DNA of 22,167 nt from assembly GCA_027669155.1 (NCBI GenBank), contig JAQEDR010000030.1:1-22167 (forward strand). The letters run 5' to 3'. Positions 6,530 to 15,072 of the stretch are shown here, piece after piece. The notes below the pieces were generated by a model, which was not told the DNA's origin, did not search any database, and saw nothing but the letters and a program-made list of their open reading frames with translations. Position 1 is the stretch's first letter. Each line of letters begins with the position of its first letter. The position numbers and the translations under genes were made by a program. The stretch comes from Peptoniphilaceae bacterium AM52-5BH (GTDB lineage Bacteria > Bacillota > Clostridia > Tissierellales > Peptoniphilaceae).

Positions 6530-7646
6530 CTTGATCGTCCTCTTCTAATAAATCTTTCCAATCATTTGCCTTATTATTTCTTACCTGTGTTAAAGAAAAA
6601 GCCATTTCTTTTTGCTTGCTAGGGAAAAGATGAGCATATCTATAGGTGATGTCAATTGATTCATGTCCAACTCTATCAGCTATTGCAGTTGCAGAAAATC
6701 CAAGTTCGATTAAAAGTGAAACATGAGAATGCCTTAAATCATGTATTCTAATTCTTTTTACTTGAGATTTCTTAGATCCCCTATCCATTTCATGGTGTAG
6801 GTAGCTCTTAGAGAAATTAAATATTAAATCTTTTGGTTTTAACTTATAAAAACTTTCTATATATTCTTTGATCTCATCATTTAAAAATTCAGGCATAACT
6901 ATTGTCCTAATGCTTTTTTTAGTCTTAGGGGCTGTTATTACATTTTTCCCATCAATCCTTTGTAAAGATTCATCAATTTTTAATGTATGCCTTTTAAAAT
7001 CAAATTTCTCTTCTGTTAAGGCTAATAATTCTCCCATTCTAAGACCACACCAATACAAAAGTTCAAAAGCATAGAATGATTCAGGTTTATCTTTAATAGC
7101 TTCTATAAATCTTTCATATTCATCTTGAGTCCAAAATAGCATTTCATCAGCTTCTTTTTCTCCCATAGAACCAACATCACGAGCAACATTAGTTTTTAAA
7201 TTGTAATACCTACAGGCATGATTTAAGATACTAGATAACTGGGCATGAATAGTCCTCAAATAAGTAGGAGAGTAGTTTTTACCATTCTTATCCTTAATCT
7301 TCATAAGCTCATTTTGCCATTGAATGATGGTTACATTATTAATCTCATTAAGCATTAGATCACCTATATAGGGAAGTATTTTTTGATTTACAATTGCTTC
7401 TTTTGTCCTCCAAGTATTTTCTCTTATTCTTGGTTTTCTATCCCTCTTGTAAATTTCAAAAAACTCCCTAAAGCTCATCTCAATTGATTCAGAATGTTGA
7501 TTTAAAAATTCTTGTTCCCATTTTAATGCTTCTTTTTTTGTTGAAAATCCACGTTTTTTCTTAGTTAATTTTTCTCCTTTCCAGTTGGTGTAATTAAATT
7601 TACAAAACCAAGTCTTGTTTCCACTTTCATCTCTAAATGCTGGCAC
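6522..7646 (-). CDS. int: Tyrosine recombinase (integrase, Tn916 Int-like)
   Basis: 374 residues, three domains. An N-terminal arm-binding domain (about 1-50, WFCKFNYTNWKGEK) leads into a SAM-like core-binding domain (about 55-150) and a C-terminal catalytic domain. Catalytic residues visible are Arg203 (CGLRMGEL), Lys241/243 (TAPKTKKS), His302 and Arg305 (HDLRHSH), His328 (GHESIDIT) and Tyr337 (YRYAHLF). All are intact, so the enzyme should be active. The start is GTG 7646 with AGGAGG at 6-base spacing; the xis stop is one base upstream. It would catalyse integration and, with Xis, excision of the element at the guaA 3' end. Length and motif spacing are normal for the family. Confidence 0.95.
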   Translation of the reverse strand: MPAFRDESGNKTWFCKFNYTNWKGEKLTKKKRGFSTKKEALKWEQEFLNQHSESIEMSFREFFEIYKRDRKPRIRENTWRTKEAIVNQKILPYIGDLMLNEINNVTIIQWQNELMKIKDKNGKNYSPTYLRTIHAQLSSILNHACRYYNLKTNVARDVGSMGEKEADEMLFWTQDEYERFIEAIKDKPESFYAFELLYWCGLRMGELLALTEEKFDFKRHTLKIDESLQRIDGKNVITAPKTKKSIRTIVMPEFLNDEIKEYIESFYKLKPKDLIFNFSKSYLHHEMDRGSKKSQVKRIRIHDLRHSHVSLLIELGFSATAIADRVGHESIDITYRYAHLFPSKQKEMAFSLTQVRNNKANDWKDLLEEDDQDV

Positions 7647-7647
7647 T

Positions 7648-7842
7648 CTAAACCTCCTTTGTATTTATTGGTTTATAGCAATACTTTTCCATAAAGTATT
7701 CTCTATTTACCTTTCCTCTTTGCACACGATAGCCTAATTTAAGTAGATCTTGATTCATATCGTTTATTATCTGATATGCTGTTGTTCTACTTACATCAAG
7801 AAATTCTTGTACATCTTTTGCATTCATAAAAATACCTTTCAT
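7648..7842 (-). CDS. xis: Excisionase-like helix-turn-helix protein
   Basis: 64 residues with an N-terminal helix-turn-helix of the excisionase/AlpA kind: MNAKDVQEFLDVSRTTAYQII at residues 6-26, then a wing-like basic stretch GYRVQRGKVNREYF. The start is ATG 7842 with AGGAGG at 5-base spacing. It is first in the xis-int operon, driven by the promoter at 7946-7974. Small size and position just before int point to a recombination directionality factor; a transcription-factor role is also possible. Confidence 0.8.
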   Translation of the reverse strand: MKGIFMNAKDVQEFLDVSRTTAYQIINDMNQDLLKLGYRVQRGKVNREYFMEKYCYKPINTKEV

Positions 7843-7918
7843 AATGTCCTCCTTTTATAGTTTGTAAGGTTCTACATCCTCAAAAAAGGCGAGCATTAAT
7901 TTATATGTCTTACAATTT

Positions 7919-7936
7919 CCGTTCAATATCGAACGG
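7919..7936. promoter_or_regulatory. Operator-like palindrome downstream of the xis promoter
   Basis: CCGTTC, six-base spacer, GAACGG: a perfect inverted repeat with 6-bp arms, placed where the xis-int transcript should begin. More GTTC/GAAC half-sites lie in the same control region (7955-7958, 7965-7968, 8031-8034, 8052-8055), two of them inside the xis promoter spacer and one inside the repressor promoter spacer. These are probable binding sites for the divergently encoded XRE repressor. Confidence 0.6.
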
Positions 7937-7945
7937 TATGTATAT

Positions 7946-7974
7946 ATAATAACAGTTCATATTTGTTCTGTCAA
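7946..7974 (-). promoter_or_regulatory. xis-int promoter
   Basis: On the minus strand, a consensus TTGACA (7974-7969), a 17-base spacer and TATTAT (7951-7946). The spacer contains two operator half-sites, as expected for repression of an otherwise strong promoter. Confidence 0.8.
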
Positions 7975-8041
7975 GTTTTTTCTATTTATTTTTTTCTAAA
8001 ATATTCAGATATTTGCAGATATTTATAACAGAACAGTTTTG

Positions 8042-8070
8042 TTGAGCTTTTGTTCGTTTTGTGATAAAAT
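8042..8070 (+). promoter_or_regulatory. Promoter of the repressor gene
   Basis: TTGAGC (8042-8047), 17-base spacer, TAAAAT (8065-8070), 34 bases ahead of the TTG start at 8105. A GTTC half-site (8052-8055) lies in the spacer, consistent with autoregulation. Confidence 0.65.
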
Positions 8071-8104
8071 ATTTATAGTTATTGTTTAATAAGGAGGAGT
8101 TAGT

Positions 8105-8545
8105 TTGATTTCTGGAGAAAAATTAAAAAAGTTAAGACTTATGAGAAACTTAACTCAAAAAGAACTTGCCATTAAGTCTGGTTTGACAGATGCTGCTATA
8201 AGAAATTACGAGCTTGGAAATAGATCCCCAAGTAAAGAACAGTTACAAAAAATATCTGAAGCACTTGATTGTGATATATCAGCATTGATCGATCATGAAC
8301 CTAATTCTATTTTTGAAATAATGCATATAATTTTTGATTATGAAAAAGACATGAAGTTTAGACCCTCAGCAGGCGATGGAGAAATCACAGGGCTCTTATC
8401 AAATGATGTCAATTTCAATAATTTTCTTATAGAATGGAATGAGATGAGAAAAAAGCATTATAACGATGAGATAAGTGACGAAGAATTTGAAGATTGGAAG
8501 TTATCTTACCCTAAAAAATCAAAATTTTTGAAGAAACATAAATAG
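8105..8545 (+). CDS. XRE-family (Cro/CI-type) transcriptional repressor
   Basis: 146 residues. The N-terminal HTH_3 domain (about 5-60) has the family pattern LRLMRNLTQKELAIKSGL, AIRNYELGNRSP and LQKISEALD. The C-terminal part is acidic, with no Ser-Lys LexA-type autoprotease signature that I can see, so induction may not follow the SOS route. The start is TTG 8105 with AAGGAGG at 7-base spacing. It is transcribed divergently from xis-int across palindromic operator candidates and most likely keeps excision silent. abiH follows in the same direction after 137 bases. Confidence 0.88.
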   Translation: MISGEKLKKLRLMRNLTQKELAIKSGLTDAAIRNYELGNRSPSKEQLQKISEALDCDISALIDHEPNSIFEIMHIIFDYEKDMKFRPSAGDGEITGLLSNDVNFNNFLIEWNEMRKKHYNDEISDEEFEDWKLSYPKKSKFLKKHK

Positions 8546-8625
8546 AATAATAATCGTATACATGGCAAGGGTTAATTATACAATTATGACATTGCAATCT
8601 CGAGAATATAAATACAAGAAATGTG

Positions 8626-8653
8626 TTGATACCTATCGTGTCTTATATATAAA
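8626..8653 (+). promoter_or_regulatory. Possible promoter of abiH
   Basis: TTGATA (8626-8631), 16-base spacer, TATAAA (8648-8653), about 30 bases before the abiH ATG. It would allow abiH expression independent of the repressor gene. Confidence 0.45.
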
Positions 8654-8682
8654 TCTAAAAGCAAAATAACAAGGATGATATT

Positions 8683-9582
8683 ATGAAAAATAAGCTATTT
8701 ATTATCGGAAATGGATTTGATCTAGCTCACAATCTTCCAACTAGATTTAATCCAGACTTTATGAATTTCGCCCTAAAATATGAACAAAATAACTTTTGGG
8801 ATTTATACCAAACTCGCGATGATAATATTTGGGCTGATTTTGAAAATCTACTGAGTTATCCTGATTTCAATTCTCTTGAAGAAATATTTGATGGCTATGC
8901 ACCAGATTATTTATCAGACAGAGAAAGTGATCGAGATGCTATTATTTTTCAGGTTGATTTAAATGGAAATTTAAAAGACGCATTATATGAATTTGCAAGT
9001 AATGCAGAAAATTTCTTGAATAATACACAAAGTAATTCTTTTTTTGAACGCACACTTGATTCAGATGGGTATTATATTAATTTCAACTATACACATACTT
9101 TGGAAAATATCTACTACATACCATCAGAACAAATTTTACATATCCATGGTGAAGTAGGAAAAAATAATCTTAAATTAGGCTATCCACAAGGCAATTTTAA
9201 ACCTGAAAAATATTTCTATGATGTAAGAGCAAAGGGAAGAGGCCCTTATGCTGAAATTGAAGCAGAAGATTACATCAACAATATTGAAGACTATTATGTA
9301 AGAATGGCTTATGAAGGATTACTTAATAAGTGCAAATCATTTTATAAAGAAATTGAACTTGATATCTTGAATGATTTCTTGGATAAGAACATGTGTAAAA
9401 TAGAAGATATTGTTGTTTATGGACATTCTTGTGCAATTGATTTTGAATATTTCAGATATTTAAATATAAGATATCCAAAAGCACATTGGAAATTCTATAC
9501 CAGAGGAACAAAATCAAAGAATAATATTAATCATATGATTAATAAATATAATATTAGTAATTCTATTACTATAGAGATATAA
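8683..9582 (+). CDS. abiH: AbiH-family abortive infection protein
   Basis: 299 residues of the bacteriophage abortive infection AbiH family (PF14253). The N-terminal FIIGNGFDLAHNLPT (about 6-20) is the family hallmark. The central FNYTHTLENIY with HIHG (about 134-157) and the C-terminal VYGHSCAIDFEYF (about 246-258) are its other conserved blocks. AbiH proteins give phage resistance in Lactococcus and occur on many mobile elements; the biochemical activity is not established. The start is ATG 8683 with AAGGA upstream. It is the likely cargo benefit of the element. It lies between the repressor and the attachment site and ends in a strong terminator. The frame is intact and the length is close to the usual one. 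Confidence 0.9.
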   Translation: MKNKLFIIGNGFDLAHNLPTRFNPDFMNFALKYEQNNFWDLYQTRDDNIWADFENLLSYPDFNSLEEIFDGYAPDYLSDRESDRDAIIFQVDLNGNLKDALYEFASNAENFLNNTQSNSFFERTLDSDGYYINFNYTHTLENIYYIPSEQILHIHGEVGKNNLKLGYPQGNFKPEKYFYDVRAKGRGPYAEIEAEDYINNIEDYYVRMAYEGLLNKCKSFYKEIELDILNDFLDKNMCKIEDIVVYGHSCAIDFEYFRYLNIRYPKAHWKFYTRGTKSKNNINHMINKYNISNSITIEI

Positions 9583-9591
9583 AAATACAAA

Positions 9592-9624
9592 AGACCGCAG
9601 CTTGAAAACTACGGTCTAATTTTT
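9592..9624. terminator. Bidirectional terminator between abiH and guaA
   Basis: AGACCGCAG (9592-9600) pairs with CTACGGTCT (9609-9617) with one mismatch; the loop is CTTGAAAA. A run AATTTTTT follows on the plus strand, and a T-rich tract follows on the minus strand. It can stop both abiH and the guaA operon, whose own terminator may have been displaced by the insertion. Confidence 0.85.
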
Positions 9625-9678
9625 TGTCCAAATGTAAACCACTTGGAACTATTATTTAGTTTATTCTTTTTTACTTCC

Positions 9679-9696
9679 AGTACCATTTGAGTACCA
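9679..9696. repeat. AGTACCA direct repeat near the right element end
   Basis: AGTACCA occurs at 9679-9685 and 9690-9696, an 11-bp period (one helical turn), about 70 bases inside the presumed right attachment site. A related AGTACC with AGTCCC units lies near the other end (251-272). These could be arm-type integrase binding sites. Confidence 0.35.
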
Positions 9697-9755
9697 GCAG
9701 CCATTTTTCATTCTCTATATAGCTTGTAATTAAGCCATTTTAGAAAATTTTGCTA

Positions 9756-9776
9756 CTATTCCCATTCAATTGTTCC
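9756..9776. other. Candidate right attachment site at the guaA 3' end
   Basis: The last codons of guaA and its stop (GTIEWE, stop on the minus strand). The 3' end of guaA is a known integration target for Firmicutes integrative elements with tyrosine recombinases. Here the mobile genes begin right beyond the stop codon and the guaA reading frame is kept whole, as such elements do. Core bases shared with the left candidate are TCCCATTC. Confidence 0.55.
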
Positions 9777-11288
9777 AGGTGGTTTGCTGGTTATGTCGTA
9801 GACTATTCTTCCTACTCCCGCTACTTCGTTTATCATTCTGTTGGAGAGGGTTTGCATTAGATCGTATGGTAGGTTGGCTGCTTCTACTGTCATGGCGTCG
9901 GTGCTGGTTACTGCTCTTACTGCTATGACGTTTTCGTATACTCTTGCGTCTCCTTTTACTCCTACTGTCCTTATTGGGGTCCATACTGTGAAGTATTGCC
10001 AAATGTCTTCTTTGAGGCCGAAGTTTTCTACTTCTTCTCTTAGGATTGCGTCTGTTTCTCTTACTATTTCTAGTTTGTCTTTAGTGATTTCACCGATAAC
10101 TCTTATAGCAAGGCCTGGTCCTGGGAATGGTTGGCGCCATACCATATCATGTGGTACTCCTATTGCTTCTCCCACTGCTCTTACTTCGTCTTTGAAGAGT
10201 TCTCTTAGAGGTTCTACGAGGCCTACGAAGTCCATATCTTCAGGAAGTCCTCCTACGTTGTGGTGGCTTTTGATTACACTTGCCTTATCTTTTCCACTTT
10301 CGATAACGTCAGGGTAGATTGTTCCTTGGACTAGGTATTTGGCTCCGCCGATTTTTTTGGCTTCTTCTTCGAATACTTCTACAAAGTGGTTGCCTATGAT
10401 TTTTCTTTTCTCTTCAGGCTCTTCTACTCCTTTGAGTAGATTTAGGAATTCTTCTGATTTGTCGACCATTTTTACGTTTAGACCAAGGTCCTTGTAGGTT
10501 TCCATTACAGATTTGGCCTCGTCTTTTCTAAGTAGCCCGTGGTCTACGAATATACATTGGAGGTTATCTCCTATGGCCTTTGATACAATTGTGGCTGCAA
10601 CTGAGCTGTCTACACCGCCTGATAGGCCACAGATCATTTTTTCTCCCTCGTATTTTTCTTTGATTTCAGCAATCTTTGCTTTGGCAAAGTCTTCCATAGT
10701 CCATGTTTTTTCAGCCTTTGCTATGTTTATTACGAAGTTTTCTAGCATTTGTTTTCCATACTCAGAATGAACAACTTCTGGGTGGAATTGTACTGCGTAG
10801 ATTTTCTTTTCTTTGTTTTCAATACCAGCTACTGGTGCATTGAGGGTCCAAGCTATCTTCTTGAAGCCGTCTGCGATTTTGTTTACTCTGTCCCTGTGGT
10901 TCATCCAGATTACGGATTCTTGAGGTACATTTTGGAAAAGCTCACTTTTTTGGTCTACAAATAGTGGAGTTTTGCCGTATTCACCGTTTTTAGGTGTTTC
11001 AACTTCTCCCTTGTAGAAGTGGTTGATGTATTGGAGTCCGTAGCAGATTCCTAGTATTGGAATGTCTAGGTCAAATATTCTATCATCAGCCTTTAGTGAG
11101 TTTTTGTCGTTTACTGATTGTGGGCCGCCTGTTAGGATTATTCCTGCAACATTTTCAAAATCAATGTCTTCGATTTTGGTATCGCAGTCGAATAATTCAG
11201 CGTATACTCCCATTTCTCTAACTCTTCTTACGATGAGTTGGTCGTATTGGCCGCCGAAGTTTAATACTATAATTTTGTCTTTCTTCAT
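9756..11288 (-). CDS. guaA: GMP synthase (glutamine-hydrolysing)
   Basis: Converts XMP to GMP using glutamine and ATP, the last step of guanine nucleotide synthesis. 510 residues, the normal length for the single-chain enzyme. The N-terminal class I amidotransferase domain (about 5-190) has Cys82 (GICYG) with His169 and Glu171 (QFHPE). The ATP pyrophosphatase domain starts near 195, with the PP-loop SGGVDSS at 223-229. The C-terminal dimerisation domain ends in PPGTIEWE. The start is ATG 11288 with AAGGAGG upstream, 11 bases after the ppsR stop. It is last in the long operon, and its 3' end serves as integration site for the mobile element without loss of coding sequence. Confidence 0.97.
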   Translation of the reverse strand: MKKDKIIVLNFGGQYDQLIVRRVREMGVYAELFDCDTKIEDIDFENVAGIILTGGPQSVNDKNSLKADDRIFDLDIPILGICYGLQYINHFYKGEVETPKNGEYGKTPLFVDQKSELFQNVPQESVIWMNHRDRVNKIADGFKKIAWTLNAPVAGIENKEKKIYAVQFHPEVVHSEYGKQMLENFVINIAKAEKTWTMEDFAKAKIAEIKEKYEGEKMICGLSGGVDSSVAATIVSKAIGDNLQCIFVDHGLLRKDEAKSVMETYKDLGLNVKMVDKSEEFLNLLKGVEEPEEKRKIIGNHFVEVFEEEAKKIGGAKYLVQGTIYPDVIESGKDKASVIKSHHNVGGLPEDMDFVGLVEPLRELFKDEVRAVGEAIGVPHDMVWRQPFPGPGLAIRVIGEITKDKLEIVRETDAILREEVENFGLKEDIWQYFTVWTPIRTVGVKGDARVYENVIAVRAVTSTDAMTVEAANLPYDLMQTLSNRMINEVAGVGRIVYDITSKPPGTIEWE

Positions 11289-11299
11289 GCCCCCTCCTT

Positions 11300-12130
11300 T
11301 TATTGGACGTGCTTTCTGCGTTCTTCTGGAAACTTCTCGAAATAGTATTGGACTATGTCTGTTGCAGTTTGCTCGATTGTGTTTTCTGTAACATCGATTA
11401 CCTTACAGTCCAAGTCCTTGAAGACTTCCTGCGCATATTCTAGCTCTCTTCTGATTCTTGTATCATCGTAGTATATTGACTCTCCTACAAGCCCTAGCGA
11501 CTTACTCCTCACTTCTCTAATGTTTGAGAGCTTGTCAGGGTCAATCACAAGGCCTATGATCCTTTCTGGATCTACTTCGAATATCTCGCGTGGCAGTTTT
11601 ATTTCTGGCACTAGAGGTAGGTTTGAGACCTTGAAGTTTTTGGTCGCAAGAATCATGGTTGTAGGAGTCTTGCTGGTCCTTGACACTCCTACTAGGACTA
11701 TGTCTGATAGAGGAAATCCCCTAGGGTCCTTGCCATCGTCGTATTGAATGGCGAATTCTATGGCTTCTATCATATTGAAATAGTCCTCTGATAGGGTTCT
11801 GGTTAGGCCGATTTCTCTTACTGCCTTAAGGCCAGTCGCTTCTTCTACCTTACGGATTCCGTAGTTTAGGATGTCTAGTACTTCGATGTTTTTTTCTTTG
11901 GCTACAGCTCTTAGATGCTTTGATAGGTCTTCGTTGGCGATGGTTTGAACGACTATACAGTTGCTGTCAGCCTGATCCATCACTTCGTCGATTTCTTCTG
12001 TCGTATCTATGCTTGGTTTTCTAATAAGATTTACTTTAAGGTCAGGAAATTGGCTAGTCACTGACTTGATGTAGTTTTGTGCAGTCTCTCCGGTCGAATC
12101 ACTTATAAGTATTGTAGTCAATTCTTTCAT
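11300..12130 (-). CDS. ppsR: Pyruvate, phosphate dikinase regulatory protein (kinase/pyrophosphorylase, DUF299)
   Basis: 276 residues of the PPDK/PEP synthase regulatory protein family (PF03618). These bifunctional enzymes inactivate PPDK by ADP-dependent phosphorylation of a threonine and reactivate it by phosphate-dependent phosphorolysis. The N-terminal LISDSTGETAQNY (about 8-20) and the P-loop-like GVSRTSKTPTT (about 148-158) are the family's signature blocks. The PPDK target gene is not in this window. The start is ATG 12130, four bases after the glyS stop, so it is co-transcribed. Length is typical. Confidence 0.93.
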   Translation of the reverse strand: MKELTTILISDSTGETAQNYIKSVTSQFPDLKVNLIRKPSIDTTEEIDEVMDQADSNCIVVQTIANEDLSKHLRAVAKEKNIEVLDILNYGIRKVEEATGLKAVREIGLTRTLSEDYFNMIEAIEFAIQYDDGKDPRGFPLSDIVLVGVSRTSKTPTTMILATKNFKVSNLPLVPEIKLPREIFEVDPERIIGLVIDPDKLSNIREVRSKSLGLVGESIYYDDTRIRRELEYAQEVFKDLDCKVIDVTENTIEQTATDIVQYYFEKFPEERRKHVQ

Positions 12131-12133
12131 CTT

Positions 12134-14200
12134 TTACCTTACTATTTCTTTTATATCGAGGATTTGTTCAATCCTTCTGGCTAGTTTGTTTAGCATGGCG
12201 ATTCTGTTGTGTTTGACTTCTTCGTCTTCTACATTGATCATGGTATTGTCTAGGTAAGTATTACCTATTTCGCTTGTTTCTTTTATTTTATTAAGCTCTC
12301 CTAAAAAGTCTGCTTCTGCACTTGGATTAAAGTCTCCAAGCTCTGTGATTTTCTCATAGAAAGATCTTTCAAGATCGTTTTCGAAGAGGTCTTCTCTCAC
12401 TTCAGTATCTACACTGTAGTCTGAGAGGTTTACGATTCTTGTAAAGTAAGATACTTGATCTTCGTTATCTTCTAGGAAATTATCAATGCTCTTTGCCTTT
12501 TTTACAATCTTTATGATGTTTAACTCGTCTGTATTAATTACAGAATTTACTGTATCGTAGCTTACACCATCGTCTATTAGCTTGTTTTTGAGCCTGTCCT
12601 TGAAAAAGTCTAGGACCTTGTCCATGGCTGTATCGTAATCAAAGGAAAGTTCATTCTTTTCCGTATAGACTAGGAGGGCATCATTTACAAGCCTTCTTAG
12701 GTCAATATCTATAGAATTTTCTAGGAAGATATTTATAATTCCAAGACAGGCCCTTCTTAGACCGAATGGGTCTTGGCTTCCTGTTACGTATTTTTCTATA
12801 GCATAAAGGCCTACAATGGTATCCATCTTGTCTGCTATGGAAAGGACGATACCTGTGATAGTTTTTGGTAGGGCTGATCCAGAAGATCTTGGCATGTAGG
12901 CTTCTTCTATGGCTGTTGCGACCCTTTCTTCCTCGCCTGACTTACTTGCGTAAATCCTACCCATAGTTCCTTGTAGCTCGGTAAACTCTACTACCATCTT
13001 AGTCACAAGATCAGCCTTTGATAGATAGGCTGCTCTTCTTATTGGTTCAGCCATATCCTCGCCAATGGCTAGGGCTTGTCTGTATCTTTCTGTAAGGTCC
13101 ATTAGCCTTTCTGTCTTAAGCTTCATGTTGCCCAAGCCTTCAAAGAAGGAAAGATTTTCTAAGTCTTCTACATAGGCTTCAAGCGGCTTTTTCATGTCGA
13201 TGTCGTAGAAGAACTTAGCATCTTCTAGTCTTGCAACTAGGACCTTTTTGTTTCCTTCTACTACATTTTCCTTAAATTCTTCGTCACCATTCCTTACGAC
13301 TAGGAAGTATGGTAGAAGATTTTTGTTCTCGTCTAGGACTGGGAAGTATCTTTGGTGGTCCTTCATTGGAGTTGTTATTACTTCTTTTGGAATTTCTAGA
13401 TACTTCTTGTCTATTCCTCCTATTAGGACAGTTGGATATTCGACTATATTTATAACTTCATCTAGGAGGACTTCGTCTTTCATGTATTCTCCACCTACTT
13501 CGCTAGATAGTCTGTTAAGTCCTCTTAGAATAATGTCTTTTCTGTCCTTGTATTTTAGGATTACGAAGTTTTCCTTAAGGAGTTTCTCGTAATTTTCGAT
13601 CTTATCGATTTCTATATGATTTGACCCAAGAGTTCTATGGCCTTTGGTTACTCTTCCTACAGAAATTCCCTCAGCATCAAAGTCTAGGACTTCATCGTCT
13701 AAGAGTGATACGAACCGTCTGATTGGTCTTGCCCATCTTATTGACTTTCCTGCCCATCTCATTGATCTTGGGAAGGAAATTGACTTTACAAGCTCGTAGA
13801 CATTTTCTCTTAGAACTTCAGCAACTGATTTTGACTTTTCCTTTTTTTCTACATAGATATAATCTTCGCCCTTAAACTCTCTGATTACTACATCAGATAT
13901 ATCAGCTCCTTGGCCTCTTAGGAAACCTAAAAGAGGCTTCTTTGGCTCGCCGCCTTCGTCATAGGCAATCTTTACACTTGGTCCTTTGACAGAAACGGTC
14001 TTTTCTGTAAGGTCCGCCTCTACATTGCTTAACAAGATAGCAAATCTTCTTGGAGTTGACTCTACTGAGATAGACTCGCAAGTTAATTTGTTTTCTTCGA
14101 TTAGTTTCTTAAATTTATCTTCTAATTGTCTTTTGGTATTTTTGACATAATCAGAAGGTATCTCTTCTACTCCGATTTCTAATAAGTAATTACTCATCAT
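12134..14200 (-). CDS. glyS: Glycine--tRNA ligase beta subunit
   Basis: 688 residues; the large subunit of the tetrameric (alpha2beta2) bacterial glycyl-tRNA synthetase, which binds tRNA-Gly. It has the usual N-terminus [10 protein letters not shown] (6-15), the conserved [15 protein letters not shown] block (about 141-155), an HD-like region in the middle, [18 protein letters not shown] near 444-461, and a C-terminal anticodon-binding-like helical domain. The start at 14200 overlaps the glyQ stop by 11 bases; a second ATG directly follows, and either may be used. Paired with glyQ, as in nearly all organisms with this enzyme form. Confidence 0.97.
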   Translation of the reverse strand: MMSNYLLEIGVEEIPSDYVKNTKRQLEDKFKKLIEENKLTCESISVESTPRRFAILLSNVEADLTEKTVSVKGPSVKIAYDEGGEPKKPLLGFLRGQGADISDVVIREFKGEDYIYVEKKEKSKSVAEVLRENVYELVKSISFPRSMRWAGKSIRWARPIRRFVSLLDDEVLDFDAEGISVGRVTKGHRTLGSNHIEIDKIENYEKLLKENFVILKYKDRKDIILRGLNRLSSEVGGEYMKDEVLLDEVINIVEYPTVLIGGIDKKYLEIPKEVITTPMKDHQRYFPVLDENKNLLPYFLVVRNGDEEFKENVVEGNKKVLVARLEDAKFFYDIDMKKPLEAYVEDLENLSFFEGLGNMKLKTERLMDLTERYRQALAIGEDMAEPIRRAAYLSKADLVTKMVVEFTELQGTMGRIYASKSGEEERVATAIEEAYMPRSSGSALPKTITGIVLSIADKMDTIVGLYAIEKYVTGSQDPFGLRRACLGIINIFLENSIDIDLRRLVNDALLVYTEKNELSFDYDTAMDKVLDFFKDRLKNKLIDDGVSYDTVNSVINTDELNIIKIVKKAKSIDNFLEDNEDQVSYFTRIVNLSDYSVDTEVREDLFENDLERSFYEKITELGDFNPSAEADFLGELNKIKETSEIGNTYLDNTMINVEDEEVKHNRIAMLNKLARRIEQILDIKEIVR

Positions 14201-15071
14201 TATCCTTTCTTAGAAGAGGGTAGCCTAACTCTTCTCTTTTCTCGATAAACTTGTGGGCTACCTTGCTTGATACGTCTCTTACCCTCTTGATATAGTGGCT
14301 TCTCTCAGAAACTGATATGGCCCCCTTGGCATCTAGGGTGTTGAAGGCGTGGCTTGTCTTTAAGACATTGTCGTAGGCAGGAATGCATAGACCTAGATCA
14401 ATTAGTCTGTTGGCTTCTTTTTCATAAATATTAAATAATTCTTCTAGGACTTCGTTGTCTGCGTCTTCGAAGGAATATTTTGAGTTCTCATATTCGGCTA
14501 GACCAAAGATATCTCTATAAGTCAAATCCTTGGACCACTTAATGTCAAATACATTATCCACTCCTGATAGATACATAAAGATTCTCTCAAGACCGATGGT
14601 AATCTCACCACTTTCGATCTCGCAGTTTATGCCTCCTACTTGTTGGAAATAAGTAAATTGGGTAATCTCCATTCCATCAAGCCATACTTCCCAACCGAGT
14701 CCCCAGGCTCCTAGGGTTGGACTTTCCCAGTTGTCTTCGACAAATCTTATGTCGTGCTCTCTTGGATTAATTCCTATCGCTTCCAAGCATTCTAGGTAAA
14801 GCTCTTGGATGTTGTCTGGGGTTGGCTTTAGGAGAATTTGCATTTGATGGTGTTGGTAGAGTCTGTTTGGGTTTTGCCCATATCTACCATCCGCTGGCCT
14901 TCTTGATGGCTCCACATAGCACACCTTCCAAGGCTCAGGACCTAGGGCACGCAAAAATGTATTGGGATTCATAGTTCCTGCTCCCTTTTCAGTATCATAA
15001 GGAAGCATTACCGAACATCCCTCATTCTTCCAAAACTCTTCAAGTTTCATTATTAAATCTTCAAAGTACAT
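14190..15071 (-). CDS. glyQ: Glycine--tRNA ligase alpha subunit
   Basis: 293 residues; the class II catalytic subunit that activates glycine. Family blocks seen are [10 protein letters not shown] near the start, [19 protein letters not shown] (about 31-49), [18 protein letters not shown] (about 55-72), and YQHHQMQ with [14 protein letters not shown] (about 133-146). The start is ATG 15071 with AAGGA overlapping the end of recO; recO stops one base upstream. Charging of glycine is thus tied to the DNA repair/Era operon. No T-box leader precedes it, so it has no separate glycine-responsive control here. Confidence 0.97.
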   Translation of the reverse strand: MYFEDLIMKLEEFWKNEGCSVMLPYDTEKGAGTMNPNTFLRALGPEPWKVCYVEPSRRPADGRYGQNPNRLYQHHQMQILLKPTPDNIQELYLECLEAIGINPREHDIRFVEDNWESPTLGAWGLGWEVWLDGMEITQFTYFQQVGGINCEIESGEITIGLERIFMYLSGVDNVFDIKWSKDLTYRDIFGLAEYENSKYSFEDADNEVLEELFNIYEKEANRLIDLGLCIPAYDNVLKTSHAFNTLDAKGAISVSERSHYIKRVRDVSSKVAHKFIEKREELGYPLLRKDNDE

Positions 15072-15072
15072 T

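Larger units (their letters stand above)
134..9776. mobile_element. Integrative mobilizable element in guaA, carrying AbiH
   Basis: A run of int, xis, divergent repressor, VapE-like helicase, iterons, oriT candidate, mobC, mobA and abiH, flanked on the right by the guaA end. Its AT-rich intergenic DNA contrasts with the dense housekeeping operon beyond guaA. It lacks conjugation pore and coupling genes, so it is mobilizable rather than self-transmissible. The right limit is fairly secure. The left limit (134) rests on a short match and could instead lie further left, or between the left cargo (below 2.5 kb) and mobA. Confidence 0.65.

Noticed and set aside
8105..9582. Toxin-antitoxin pair formed by the XRE protein and AbiH
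   Set aside because: There is a 137-base gap with a separate promoter candidate. The XRE gene is better explained as the repressor of xis-int, given the operators in the divergent region.
9841..10317. 158-codon plus-strand open frame opposite guaA
   Set aside because: It is antisense to a clear GMP synthase with all catalytic motifs. There is no ribosome site and the product has no recognisable family; it is a shadow of guaA codon use.
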